Part shown: positions 34,887-47,815 of the stretch, piece by piece
Layout: each line of letters begins with the position of its first letter
How positions within the stretch are numbered: position 1 is the first letter of the stretch
Assembly (NCBI RefSeq): GCF_014805685.1
Contig: NC_060896.1
Coordinates: forward strand, 20,144,777-20,208,776
DNA: 64,000 nucleotides
Source: Silurus meridionalis
Taxonomy: Eukaryota > Chordata > Actinopteri > Siluriformes > Siluridae
Direction of reading: 5' to 3'
Translations under genes and position numbers: made by a program
Notes under the pieces: generated by a model
Databases searched by the model: none
Told to the model about the DNA's origin: nothing
The model's input: only the letters and a program-made list of their open reading frames with translations

Positions 34887-35680
34887 GTACCCCCTCCCCC
34901 AGGGGCGACTCCCGACGCCCTAACCCTGCACCTGGGCCGGCCCCGACCCCGGGGCGCCGGACGAAGTGGATGGGCGGCGTGGAACTCCTCCAGGAGTGCT
35001 GGGTCCAATATGTCGTGTCTCACCACCCATGACCGTTCCTCGGGACCGTAGCCTTCCCAGTCCATGAGATACTCCAGGCCTCTGCCCCGACGACGAGAGT
35101 TTAGCACTTCTCGCACCGAGTAGGCCGAAGGCTGATCCAATACCTCAGGCGGAGGGGGCCTGACCTCACTGGAGCATTGGGCAGTCGATGGGGTGTATGG
35201 CTTGGGAAGTGACACGTGGAAGGTGGGGTGAATCCGGGACTGTGGTGGGAGTTCCAGCCGATAAGCTGCCTTGTTGATCTGCCGCTCGATTCTGAATGGC
35301 CCGATGTATCGGGGGCTCAGCTTCCTGCAGGGGAGCTGCAGTTGGAGATCCTTGGTGGACAGCCAGACCCAGTCTCTGGGCCTGTAAGCTGGGGCCTCCA
35401 GTCTTTGTGCATCCGCATGTCGCCGGGTCTCCCTCACTGCCCTGAGCAATTGAATGTGTGCGGCCTCCCATGTCTGGACACTCTCCCGAAACCAGTGCTC
35501 CACCGCGGGCACATCGGAAGGCTCATCGGACGACCAGGGAAACAGCGGGGGTTGGAACCCCAACACGCATTGAAAGGGCGTGAGTCCTGTGGTGTCCTGG
35601 CGCAACGAGTTTTGCGCGTATTCAGCCCATGGCAGAAACCGGCTCCACTCCATCTGGTCCTGATGGCAATACATTCTCAA
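34826..35680 (-). pseudogene. Chromovirus integrase C-terminus and chromodomain, long open frame
   Basis: An uninterrupted 284-codon frame covers the integrase C-terminal region ('[20 protein letters not shown]', '[20 protein letters not shown]', '[20 protein letters not shown]') and a complete chromodomain ('[20 protein letters not shown]', '[20 protein letters not shown]', '[10 protein letters not shown]'). The aromatic and acidic positions used for histone-tail binding are largely kept (Y, W, E). The stop codon lies about 60 bases inside the LTR. It lacks its own start, being the end of a longer broken pol. Confidence 0.9.
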
Positions 35681-36460
35681 GTACCTCCCCAGTACTTGAA
35701 TCTTCCGCTCGGTTTGGCCATTTGACTGGGGGTGGTAACCGGATGACAGATTGACTGTGACTCCCAGTAGTTAGAAAAACGCCCTCCAGACATGTGAGGT
35801 GAACTGAGAGCCCCGGTCTGAAAGAGATGAAAGAGTGCTTCTCCTGTTTCCAGAGCCGTGGGGAGGCCTAAGAGAGGGACAAAGTGGCAGGCCTTGGAGA
35901 ACCGATCGACGACCACCAGAATGCAGTTAAAACCTTCTGACCGTGGTAAGTCCGTTACAAAGTCAATGCCGATGTGTGACCACGGCCGTCATGGAGTAGG
36001 CAGGGGGATAAGTTTGCCCACTGGTAAATGCCGGGGAGTCTTTGAGATGGCACAGACGTTGCAGCCCCGGACGAACTCCGCCACTGTGTTGCTCATCCCT
36101 GGCCACCAGTATCGCCCCCGAACCAGGTGTAGGGTCTGCCTTCTACCCGGGTGCCCTGAGCCGGGGACCTCATGTATTGCTCTCAGTAAGGCTTGTCGAC
36201 ACTCTTGAGGAACAAAAGTACTGTTCCCAGGGCAACCCGGGGGCGCAGGTCTCTCCGTGTGGCCGTGCAGATGATCTCGTCCAACTCCCATATAATTGGG
36301 CTCAGGATGAGCGTAGGAGGCAAAATGGGCCCTGGCTCGGCGGGTTCTTCAGGCCCATAAACCCTGGAGAGCGCATTGGCCTTGCCATTTTTTGACCCTG
36401 GCCGGTAGGTGATACTGAACTTAACCCCTATGGAGTCTGATTCGCCGCCAGCGCCCAAAC
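35677..36460 (-). pseudogene. Chromovirus integrase zinc-binding and core fragments (copy 2)
   Basis: At 35989-36291 the H-H-C-C zinc module is intact ('[20 protein letters not shown]', 'RYWWPGM', 'VRGCNVCAISK'). At 35677-35916 the core reads '[20 protein letters not shown]', then breaks near 35830 before the second aspartate region. Upstream, 36183-36458 holds the RNase H end ('[20 protein letters not shown]'). Three frames are needed. Confidence 0.87.
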
Positions 36461-36711
36461 GTGCTTTTTTTTTCAGATCTTAAACTTTTTCAGATCTTAA
36501 ACTGCTCGGTCATATTTAATCAAACATGTCAAAGCAATACATCATTTAAATCTGTAAAGGGTCTACTTTCATTTGTGTATGCTCACTATATAAACAAAAC
36601 GTTGTAATTTTTTTAAATGAATAAAATAGTCAGGGTGCGCCATCTCTCGCCTTTGTCTGTGTGATCTTCGTTTAGAAACCCTGGACAGTGGCATAAAACA
36701 ATGCCAGAGAA
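36461..36711. other. Junction between chromovirus copy 2 and the piggyBac-like element
   Basis: A T run is followed by two direct copies of 'cagatcttaaact' (about 36473-36506), then AT-rich DNA. The left end of the piggyBac-like element should be in here. TTAA words occur, but I could not identify its terminal inverted repeat. Confidence 0.4.
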
Positions 36712-38481
36712 TTTACCTTTTCATCCGAAGAAGTTTGCGATTCCGACGAGGAGCGTTTGCATTTTGAAGAGCGAGGACTTTCCAGCAAGTTGCTACGATG
36801 AGTAAGTTATTTAGTCTTACATTCTGATCAAATAAAACTAATATTGTTTGTAGACATCTCTGCCTAGCTTTTGTCAGCATTGCCTTTTAATGTTACAACA
36901 AAAATCCGCCAATATCTGCTTATTTGTTACAATAACTGTTTGTAATTGTATGCCCTAAATATTGTTGACGGTATATAAAGTTATATTTTAGCCTTGGTTC
37001 AGTTTTGGTTAGTGTCACTGATCATCCTGAAAGGCTGTTATGTAGTGTTAGCTAGCAGAGATGTTCCGGAATGCTGAGGTGTAAATGCTATATGTACAAT
37101 GCATGCTAACAAATATATATTGTTCAAGTGTATTCATCAAAAATACTGAAAAATATATTGTTTGGTTATTTTTAGGAATGTGGCTGCATCACCCCTGCCT
37201 TCACTGGAAACTCACACCAGGCCACGCAGGTGTCTCTCCATTTTGAGTTCGACCGAGTAAGTACATATTTTATATTTTCTTAAATTGTATTTAGTTTAAA
37301 TCATTATTGCATTGAATGACCTATGCAAACAACTTTACCAATGACAATATTATTTGCTCAGCTGTAAATGGTGATGGTGTAAATGTCTGAGATGCATTAT
37401 GGTCTATGGCCCATCAACAAACATTTATCTGTCCTATTGCCCATCAACAAATAGGCCTATAGGCTGTACAATGCATGCTAACAAATATATATTGTTCAAG
37501 TTTATTCATCATCCTAAAATTTATTGTTTGATTTATTTTTAGGAGTGTGGCTGCATCACCCATGCCTTCACTGAAAACTCACACCAGGCCACGCAGGCGT
37601 CGCTCCATTTTGAGTTCGACCGAGAATCATCCTAAGTACATATTTTATATTTTCTTAAATTGTATTTAGTTTGAATCATTATTGCATTGTATGACCTATG
37701 CAAACAACTTTACCAATTGCACAATTAGTAATGTTCGTGTGTGTGTTTCATAAACAGATGTGATCAAGCACCTGCTCCAAAAAGGGCAAAGGCAGCACAC
37801 ACAGTCCACCATGTCATGGAAGGATCAGACAGATAACGACACAGTTCCACAGACTTTGCGATTCCTGCCCGCACCTGAACCTGGAACTCAACTGAGGTCT
37901 TCTGACTCTCATTCTCCATGTAGTCTATATAAAATGTTTTTCCCGGAGAGTGTTGTGTCAACTCTGTGCCACAACACAAATGCTCAAGCTGCCAAGTCAA
38001 TAGCCAATGGACGCAAATACAAATGGAGAGATGTAACCGTGAGTGAGATGTATCGCTACATTGGGCTCTTATTTTACATGGTAATGGTAAAGTTGCCCTC
38101 CATCATAGACTACTGGCGAATTAGAAATAGAGCAGAATTTTCACAGTTCCCTTTCCAGCAACAATTATGTCAAGGGACAGATACAGGACAACTTCGTGGA
38201 ATGTACACATGAGTCACCCAGATGCAGACAAAGAAAATGACAGAAAGAGGGGCACATCTGAACATGACTGTCTGTTCAGAGTGAAACCGCTTATGGACAC
38301 AATCCGTAAGACATGCAAAGCAATTTATGATCCTAGTAGACATTTAGCCATGGATGAGAGGATGGTAGCATGCAAAGCTAACACTGGGAGGACACAGTAC
38401 ATAAAAGCCAAGCCAACTAAGTGGGGGTTCAAGTTGTTTGTTCTTGCCGATTCCTCAAATAGATACACTATTATTATTTAA
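36712..38481 (+). pseudogene. piggyBac-like transposase pseudogene (PGBD4-like), intron-containing, 3'-truncated
   Basis: Exon 1 (about 36712-36801) encodes an acidic N-terminus (SSEEVCDSDEERLHFEERG) with donor ATGA/gtaagt. A second exon occurs twice (37176-37256 and about 37543-37635). The main exon starts at 37758. The main body reads 'LYKMFFPESVVSTLCHNTNA', 'TVSEMYRYIGLLFYMVMVKL', 'IIDYWRIRN', then in another frame 'RYRTTSWNVHMSHPDADKEN', 'HLAMDERMVACK' and 'KWGFKLFVLADSSN'. The D of MDERM (38353-38355) is the first catalytic aspartate. The frame ends at 38481, so the rest of the catalytic domain and the Cys-rich C-terminus are missing. There is also an indel near 37805 and one near 38180. 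piggyBac enzymes cut and paste at TTAA. Confidence 0.85.
37095..37717 (+). repeat. Tandem duplication containing a piggyBac exon
   Basis: 37095-37342 and 37467-37717 are direct copies, offset 372 bases, about 90 percent identical by eye. Each carries intron end, exon ('gtggctgcatcaccc', 'cttcact', 'ctcacaccaggccacgcagg') and following intron start. Copy 1 keeps a strong donor (ACCGA/gtaagt). Copy 2 has an 8-base insertion (aatcatcc) at that point, which weakens the donor but keeps a possible gtacat site. Confidence 0.85.
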
Positions 38482-38568
38482 TGCATAGTATTGTAGCCCT
38501 ACAGGCTAGGATTTGCGAACCCTGTGTATTATTATTGTTTTTGTTGCACTCTTTATTTTTTATACATA

Positions 38569-38596
38569 CAGTTGTGTTCAAAATTATTCAACCCCC
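38569..38596 (+). repeat. Left outer terminal inverted repeat of Tc1 element
   Basis: 28 bases starting CAGTTGTG. They pair with 40158-40185 except at one position near the inner edge. It would be bound by the transposase N-terminal paired-like domain, with cleavage next to the flanking TA. Confidence 0.9.
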
Positions 38597-38920
38597 AATG
38601 CTGTAAATGGTTTTAGGGAATTTAGTGTACATTTGTAATTGTATTCAGAATGAAATCCTACAAGGACTTCTTAAAGAACCATATGCAACTAAAATGACAT
38701 CAATTAGTTTTGTAATACAGTAGTAAATGTTTCTTTTGTGAATTCTTCATTGACATAATTATTCAACCCCTTAAAGACTACCACTCTGAAGAACAGAGGT
38801 TCAATGAAGTGTTTTCAATCAGGTATTGAAAACACCTGTGGATATCAGGGAGCAGCAATAAAGCCTAATAAGCACCAATTAGGCAGCTTTATAATGACTG
38901 TGGTACTCAGCTCCTTCTAG

Positions 38921-39967
<1,047 letters not shown>

Positions 39968-40157
39968 GATTGAATGTCACTTGGGGGTTGAATAAAACTG
40001 ATAATGATGTGAGCTCAGAAAAGACATTTGTGGTTATTTCATTATAAATGTTATGTTATATTTGTCTGACCTACACGTGCCTCTTTGATTTAATTGTAAG
40101 CAGGATGACTGAATGATCATAATCAATGTCAAACCGACCAAAACAATCAATTTCAGT

Positions 40158-40185
40158 GGTGGTTGAATAATTTTGAACACAACTG
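40158..40185 (-). repeat. Right outer terminal inverted repeat of Tc1 element
   Basis: The complement of the left outer repeat, ending CACAACTG/TA. The same sequence recurs at 44244-44271 in the duplicated copy. Confidence 0.9.
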
Positions 40186-40187
40186 TA

Positions 40188-41099
40188 CTGTACTGTATTG
40201 TTTTATTGTTATACAATTCACTTTTTAATGCTGTCCTTGCTAATGTGTATTTTAAATAAACCATAAAGGAAACGCATTCCTTTTAGTAGTACTGTACTTC
40301 TCACTCAGAACCTAGCTCAGTGATCCACAGCTCATTATGTAATCGACAGGTCATTATGCGACCCATTGTCTACGAAGCTGTCAGTCACAGCATGTCGACG
40401 CCTCTTCGCATATGGCCTTTCAAAGTAGAAAGTGTCTTTTAAATTTTAATTCAAAGTATTGTTTAAGGTGAATGAGCAGGCAGGATGATTTTCACATGAT
40501 TAAAAAAAAATAAAAACCTATATTAGAAGCTTTGGTCTCAAAAAGTCTTGGGAAAACATGTTTACTATAGGTTTTGTGGCCTTATTTCAGTGAAAAAATG
40601 TTTTTTATTAAGTACAAATCAAAGAAAAAAGTCGTATTATAATTGAGTAAATAATTATGCAAAGCTATTGTGTTTTTTTTTGTTATATATGACAGTGAAT
40701 TATTTAATATCACTTATTTGTTTCATTTTTTGAGTAACCTTCCTCTTTTTTCTGTTGATGCATTGATGCTCAAACGATTCCATCTTGGCAATTTTCTTCA
40801 CACGATCAATTCGAAATTCACTCTACATGGCCATGGGGGAAAAAGGAAGTCTAATTAAAAACAACACTGGGCTTCCACAGATGACAGGGAAAGATTCAAT
40901 ACCGACAAAAAGACAACTGCAATTTGGCCCATTTAATTGAATCTTGGCAATTTTACCTGCAGGACAGACATTTAGTAACACTCGTGCCAAAAGAACCTAC
41001 AGTACTTTCTGTCTCTTTAATCAACCTCTCTATACCATGAGATTCCACTAGGGGGAAGTGTTGACATTATGCCACGACAATATGTCTAACAATTATGTA
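40188..41099. other. Non-coding flank right of Tc1, possibly the 3' part of the piggyBac-like element
   Basis: The sequence continues across the Tc1 target site from the left flank (tttttatacata/ctgtactgtattg). It includes 'aataaaccataaaggaaacg' at 40256, a possible polyadenylation signal. No coding sequence for the missing piggyBac half is present. Confidence 0.35.
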
Positions 41100-41747
41100 C
41101 CATAATTTCCGCCTATAAAGCGTACCCATATATAAGCCGCACCCACTGAATTTGACAAAGATTTTTATTATAAACATAAATAAGCCGCACCTGTCTATAA
41201 GTCCACATTGAAACTTATGAACTTTACACAGGCTTTAATGAAAGACAGTGTCTGTTACATGGTGTAACGGGTGAAATATGTTGCGCTTCTATTAGGAGCA
41301 TAGCGGTATTTTGGGAACAGCCTGCCGCATTTTTCCGGTATTACTGCCTGTGTGCATGACTGAGGATTATGTCCTTATTATTTTCTGATGCTCATTTCTA
41401 AGTTTCTTTGACTAACCCGTAACACTGTTGCCAAGAAAAATAAGAAAGCATGAGTTTTGGAAACCTGTCTGTGCTTATATGATTTCTGTTGCAACTGGAG
41501 TTAGCGAGCTCTCCCATGACCCAGACTCAACGCGTTACAACGGCTTGTATTCTCCCGATGCCGTGCAGCTCAGAACACAGGTGAGGTGCGTTTTTTAATT
41601 GTTTTTTTTCATTGGTCTAATGTTATGGGGTTCAGTTTTTTGGCTTGAAGTTTGTGAAACCGGGAAAAACCCAGGAAAAATTCATAAATAAGCCGCGGGG
41701 TTCAAAACGTGGAAAAAAAGTAGTGGCTTATAGTCCAAAAAATACGG
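41100..41747. mobile_element. Non-autonomous TIR DNA element (copy A)
   Basis: Ends 'ccataatttccgcctataa' (41100) and the complement of 'ttatagtccaaaaaatacgg' (to 41747) form imperfect inverted repeats, flanked by TA on both sides (41098-41099, 41748-41749). Subterminal 'ataagccgc' words recur at 41136, 41183 and 41689. I know this 'actataagccgc' type of repeat from several vertebrates but cannot name its superfamily. No transposase. Confidence 0.7.
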
Positions 41748-42296
41748 TAAGCTTGTGTGTAAAATCACATGCAATCTTGGTTACACTTGTAACATCTCAG
41801 AAACATTGCATCATTTGCACATAAAGCTGTAAGAAATATCAATAGTTAGTTAATTTATGTAATTAATGCATTCATTTAAAGTAAGTTAAATCATTAATAT
41901 AAAAAATGCTAAATTCATGGCACTGCCAGTGCAAATAGTGCATTTAAAACATCCTGTTAATTACAATAATAAAAAAACATCCTAAAAGGTTGCATTTGAA
42001 AGTCTGCAATTACTGTCACTCCTGTAGAAAATAAATTACAGATGTGCAGGTACTTTTGAGCTGGTTTTGGTTAATCAAAATTATGCCTTATTATCTCAAA
42101 CGAAATAAAGTGCGACCAAATTATAATATAATGCTAACAAAATATAACCTAATATTACTGAAGTAGGCTGGTACGCAAACAGGTATGCAATAACATTTAC
42201 AAAAATAAGTTATTATTGAGATCAACACAAAATTTCAAGGTTTGTTATTCACAGACAGTGTTACTTCACATTGAGTCTGTGGAATAGTGTCTCATA

Positions 42297-42298
<2 letters not shown>

Positions 42299-42332
<34 letters not shown>

Positions 42333-42334
42333 TG
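42299..42334. repeat. Microsatellite (GT)n (copy A)
   Basis: About 16 GT units. The matching tract in copy B is 46386-46420. Confidence 0.95.
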
Positions 42335-42689
42335 TTTCTTTGGATCAAGTACTTGCTGGTATGTAGCAGTCACTGCTTATTTTCTTATCTTCCATTTGTG
42401 GTTAAGGGTCTTCTATTACATCAATTCCTGCAAGAGATGAAAGACAAAGCAAGAAACTCGTTGCTCAAGGCAATATTCCTTTAGCTACTGTGCATCCTTT
42501 AAATGTCATGGATTGTATTTCTGGCATTTTGCTTGTCTTCCCAAACAGTTTTACTTTATTTTCAGCTGGAAGTCAGAAGCTATTTCTTCACCTCTTTTAC
42601 CCACACATAATGCAATTATTTTTAAACTTCTGGTCAATGCAAATGTGGCCTATTCAGGTTGCACTTAAGCATCCTGAGACAACCACGAT

Positions 42690-42850
42690 AAATTATACAG
42701 CCAAAAGCATGTGGACACCCAAGAACCACACCCATTTGAGTCCATTTGTAGACAATATGGTGAGACGGCCTGCTACACAGCCAGGGTTCCAGTACATTCC
42801 AAAGTTGTTTTGAGGAGTTGAGGTCAGGGCTCTCAAGAGTTCTGATCAAA
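42690..42850. mobile_element. Tc1-derived miniature element fragment (copy A)
   Basis: 'cagccaaaagcatgtggaca' at 42700 is a fish Tc1-type end. 'gttgaggtcagggctctca' near 42817 is the interior of the same family seen at 7018-7345 and 18335-18602. The duplicate is at about 46780-46940. Confidence 0.55.
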
Positions 42851-43228
42851 GATAATGTTATAGTAAATAAAGTTATTTTGGGAGGCTAGGTTAAAGATGT
42901 GTTGGCATTTATACAACTGATATATAATTAGATAATTTCTCGGACATCTGTAAAAGTGTCAAAGTCAAAAAAGTCCTGTTTAATGTGTCCATATTCTTTC
43001 TTAGATGTGAGGAAAAGTTTTTATTTCAGTCTTTATCTTTTAATCTCTTCCATCTCATCTTCTCCACCTCATCTCATTTCCAGTACTGATGTCCTGCAGC
43101 TCATTTGTTCCTTTGCCTCATTGATTTACCTTCACATGTACAATGTTATTGTGTGATTGAAACTCATGAGTTCCTTATTGCTGCAGCTGCATGTCACCAA
43201 GCTTTCTTCCATCAGTTTGGACTCATGT

Positions 43229-44271
<1,043 letters not shown>

Positions 44272-45184
44272 TACTGTACTGTATTGTTTTATTGTTATAC
44301 AATTCACTTTTAATGCTGTCCTTGCTAATGTGTATTTTAAATAAACCATAAAGGAAACGCATTCCTTTTAGTAGTACTGTACTTCTCACTCAGAACCTAG
44401 CTCAGTGATCCACAGCTCATTATGTAATCGACAGGTCATTATGCGACCCATTGTCTCTGAAGCTGTCAGTCACAGCATGTCGACGCCTCTTCGCATATGG
44501 CCTTTCAAAGTAGAAAGTGTCTTTTAACTTTTAATTCAAAGTATTGTTTAAGGTGAATGAGCAGGCAGGATGATTTTCACATGATTAAAAAAAAATAAAA
44601 ACCTATATTAGAAGCTCTGGTCTCAAAAAGTCTTGGGAAAACATGTTTACTATAGGTTTTGTGGCCTTATTTCAGTGAAAAAATGTTTTTTATTAAGTAC
44701 AAATCAAAGAAAAAAGTCGTATTATAATTGAGTAAATAATTATGCAAAGCTATTGTGTTTTTTTTTGTTATATATGACAGTGAATTATTTAATATCACTT
44801 ATTTGTTTAATTTTTTGAGTAACCTTCCTCTTTTTTCTGTTGATGCATTGATGCTCAAACGATTCCATCTTGGCAATTTTCTTCACACGATCAATTCGAA
44901 ATTCACTCTACATGGCCATGGGGGAAAAAGGAAGTCTAATTAAAAACAACACTGGGCTTCCACAGATGACAGGGAAAGATTCAATACCGACAAAAAGACA
45001 ACTGCAATTTGGCCCATTTAATTGAATCTTGGCAATTTTACCTGCAGGACAGACATTTAGTAACACTCGTGCCAAAAGAACCTACAGTACTTTCTGTCTC
45101 TTTAATCAACCTCTCTATACCATGAGATTCCACTAGGGGTAAGTGTTGACATTATGCCACGACAATATGTCTAACAATTATGTA

Positions 45185-45837
45185 CCATAATTTCCGGCCT
45201 ATAAAGCGTACCCATATATAAGCCGCACCCACTGAATTTGACAAAGATTTTTATTATAAACATAAATAAGCCGCACCTGTCTATAAGTCCACATTGAAAC
45301 TTATGAACTTTACACAGGCTTTAATGAAAGACAGTGTCTGTTACATGGTGTAACGGGTGAAATATGTTGCGCTTCTATTAGGAGCATAGCGGTATTTTGG
45401 GAACAGCCTGCCGCCGCATTTTTTCCGGTATTACTGCCTGTGTGCATGACTGAGGATTATGTCCTTATTATTTTCTGATGCTCATTTCTAAGTTTCTTTG
45501 ACTAACCCGTAACACTGTTGCCAAGAAAAATAAGAAAGCATGAGTTTTGGAAACCTGTCTGTGCTTATATGATTTCTGTTGCAACTGGAGTTAGCAAGCT
45601 CTCCCATGACCCAGACTCAACGCGTTACAACGGCTTGTATTCTCCCGATGCCGTGCAGCTCAGAACACAGGTGAGGTGCGTTTTTTAATTGTTTTTTTTC
45701 ATTGGTCTAATGTTATGGGGTTCAGTTTTTTGGCTTGAAGTTTGTGAAACCGGGAAAAACCCAGGAAAAATTCATAAATAAGCCGCGGGGTTCAAAACGT
45801 GGAAAAAAAGTAGTGGCTTATAGTCCAAAAAATACGG
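45185..45837. mobile_element. Non-autonomous TIR DNA element (copy B)
   Basis: Duplicate of 41100-41747 with TA flanks kept. Differences are an extra G in the left end (ttccggcctata) and a 4-base expansion near 45416 (ccgccgcatttttt). Confidence 0.7.
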
Positions 45838-46383
45838 TAAGCTTGTGTGTAAAATCACATGCAATCTTGGTTACACTTGTAACATCTCAGAAACATTGCA
45901 TCATTTGCACATAAAGCTGTAAGAAATATCAATAGTTAGTAAATTTATGTAATTAATGCATTCATTTAAAGTAAGTTAAATCATTAATATAAAAAATGCT
46001 AAATTCATGGCACTGCCAGTGCAAATAGTGCATTTAAAACATCCTGTTAATTACAATAATAAAAACATCCTAAAGGTTGCATTTGAAAGTCTGCAATTAC
46101 TGTCACTCCTGTAGAAAATAAATTACAGATGTGCAGGTACTTTTGAGCTGGTTTTGGTTAATCAAAATTATGCCTTATTATCTCAAACGAAATAAAGTGC
46201 GACCAAATTATAATATAATGCTAACAAAATATAACCTAATATTACTGAAGTAGGCTGGTGCATAAACAGGTATGCAATAACATTTACAAAAATAAGTTAT
46301 TATTGAGATCAACACAAAATTTCAAGGTTTGTTATTCACAGACAGTGTTACTTCACATTGAGTCTGTGGAATAGTGTCTCATA

Positions 46384-46385
<2 letters not shown>

Positions 46386-46419
<34 letters not shown>

Positions 46420-46420
46420 T
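46386..46420. repeat. Microsatellite (GT)n (copy B)
   Basis: Duplicate of 42299-42334 with nearly the same unit number, which fits a recent duplication. Confidence 0.95.
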
Positions 46421-46776
46421 GTTTCTTTGGATCAAGTACTTGCTGGTATGTAGCAGTCACTGCTTATTTTCTTATCTTCCATTTGTGGTTAAGGGTCTTC
46501 TATTACATCAATTCCTGCAAGAGATGAAAGACAAAGCAAGAAACTCGTTGCTCAAGGCAATATTCCTTTAGCTACTGTGCATCCTTTAAATGTCATGGAT
46601 TGTATTTCTGGCATTTTGCTTGTCTTCCCAAACAGTTTTACTTTATTTTCAGCTGGAAGTCAGAAGCTATTTCTTCACCTCTTTTTACCCACACATAATG
46701 CAATTATTTTTTAAACTTCTGGTCAATGCAAATGTGGCCTATTCAGGTTGCACTTAAGCATCCTGAGACAACCACG

Positions 46777-46940
46777 ATAAATTATACAGCCAAAAGCATG
46801 TGGACACCCAAGAACCACACCCATTTGAGTCCATTTGTAGACAATATGGTGAGACGGCCTGCTACACAGCCAGGGTTCCAGTACATTCCAAAGTTGTTTT
46901 GAGGAGTTGAGGTCAGGGCTCTCAAGAGTTCTGATCAAAG
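46777..46940. mobile_element. Tc1-derived miniature element fragment (copy B)
   Basis: Duplicate of 42690-42850, essentially identical. Confidence 0.55.
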
Positions 46941-47639
46941 ATAATGTTATAGTAAATAAAGTTATTTTGGGAGGCTAGGTTAAAGATGTGTTGGCATTTA
47001 TACAACTGATATATAATTAGATAATTTCTCGGACATCTGTAAAAGTGTCAAAGTCAAAAAAGTCCTGTTTAATGTGTCCATATTCTTTCTTAGATGTGAG
47101 GAAAAGTTTTATTTCAGTCTTTATCTTTTAATCTCTTCCATCTCATCTTCTCCACCTCATCTCATTTCCAGTACTGATGTCCTGCAGCTCATTTGTTCCT
47201 TTGCCTCATTGATTTACCTTCACATGTACAATGTTATTGTGTGATTGAAACTCATGAGTTCCTTATTGCTGCAGCTGCATGTCACCAAGCTTTCTTCCAT
47301 CAGTTTGGACTCATGTGATTTGTGTCTCTGTGTCCACTATTCTCTCTCTACTTTTAAATCAACATTTTCTCTTGAATTATAGCTTAAATTATAAGGCTCA
47401 TCTCAGAAATTAAATGACCTAGAGTCCACTGAGAGAAATTTTAATTATCGGCGCTGATGCAGAGTGTACTAAAAATGCACTCACACCAAGTCCATGCCAT
47501 TTGTCTTAATTTTTGGTAGAGAAAACAGTAATGTAGGGTGCTGTGCTTATGGGAACTAAATACCAGTGCTAAAGCCTATGACACACTATTACAAAGCAGT
47601 AGAGAGATTAATTTTTCTCAGATATCTAATAAATTATCA

Positions 47640-47815
47640 CTGTTGTACAAAACGATTCCAAAAAAGTTAAAACACTGTGTAGAATGTAATTAAAAACAGA
47701 ATGCAATGTTTTGCAAATCCCATTAACCCATATTTTTTAGTTTATAATAGGAAATATACTATTAAAAAAAAAGAAACCGCAACAGGTTTACAATTTTTGG
47801 AATTAATTAGGGTTG
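47640..47815. mobile_element. End of a DNA-transposon-type fish repeat
   Basis: 'attccaaaaaagttaaaaca' then 'gtgtagaatgtaattaaaaa', 'cagaatgcaatgttttgcaa' and 'atcccattaacccatatttt' resemble the end of a widespread fish element with TIR of CCAAAAAAGTTGG type. The other end is not seen. Confidence 0.45.

Larger units (their letters stand above)
34536..36460 (-). mobile_element. Ty3/Gypsy chromovirus, 5'-truncated (copy 2)
   Basis: Minus strand: end of RNase H, integrase, chromodomain, polypurine tract, LTR. Protein fragments are clearly similar to copy 1 at 1.0-4.7 kb but differ at many residues, and the LTRs differ strongly. Homology stops at about 36460 in the RNase H/integrase linker, next to a T-rich run, so two thirds of the element are gone. 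Confidence 0.9.

Noticed and set aside
35216..35725. 169-codon plus-strand open frame
   Set aside because: Antisense of the open chromovirus frame 34826-35680.
42287..42849. Short open frames repeated at 46374-46938
   Set aside because: Their repetition comes from the segmental duplication. They begin in a GT microsatellite or cover a Tc1-derived fragment and have no coding signature.
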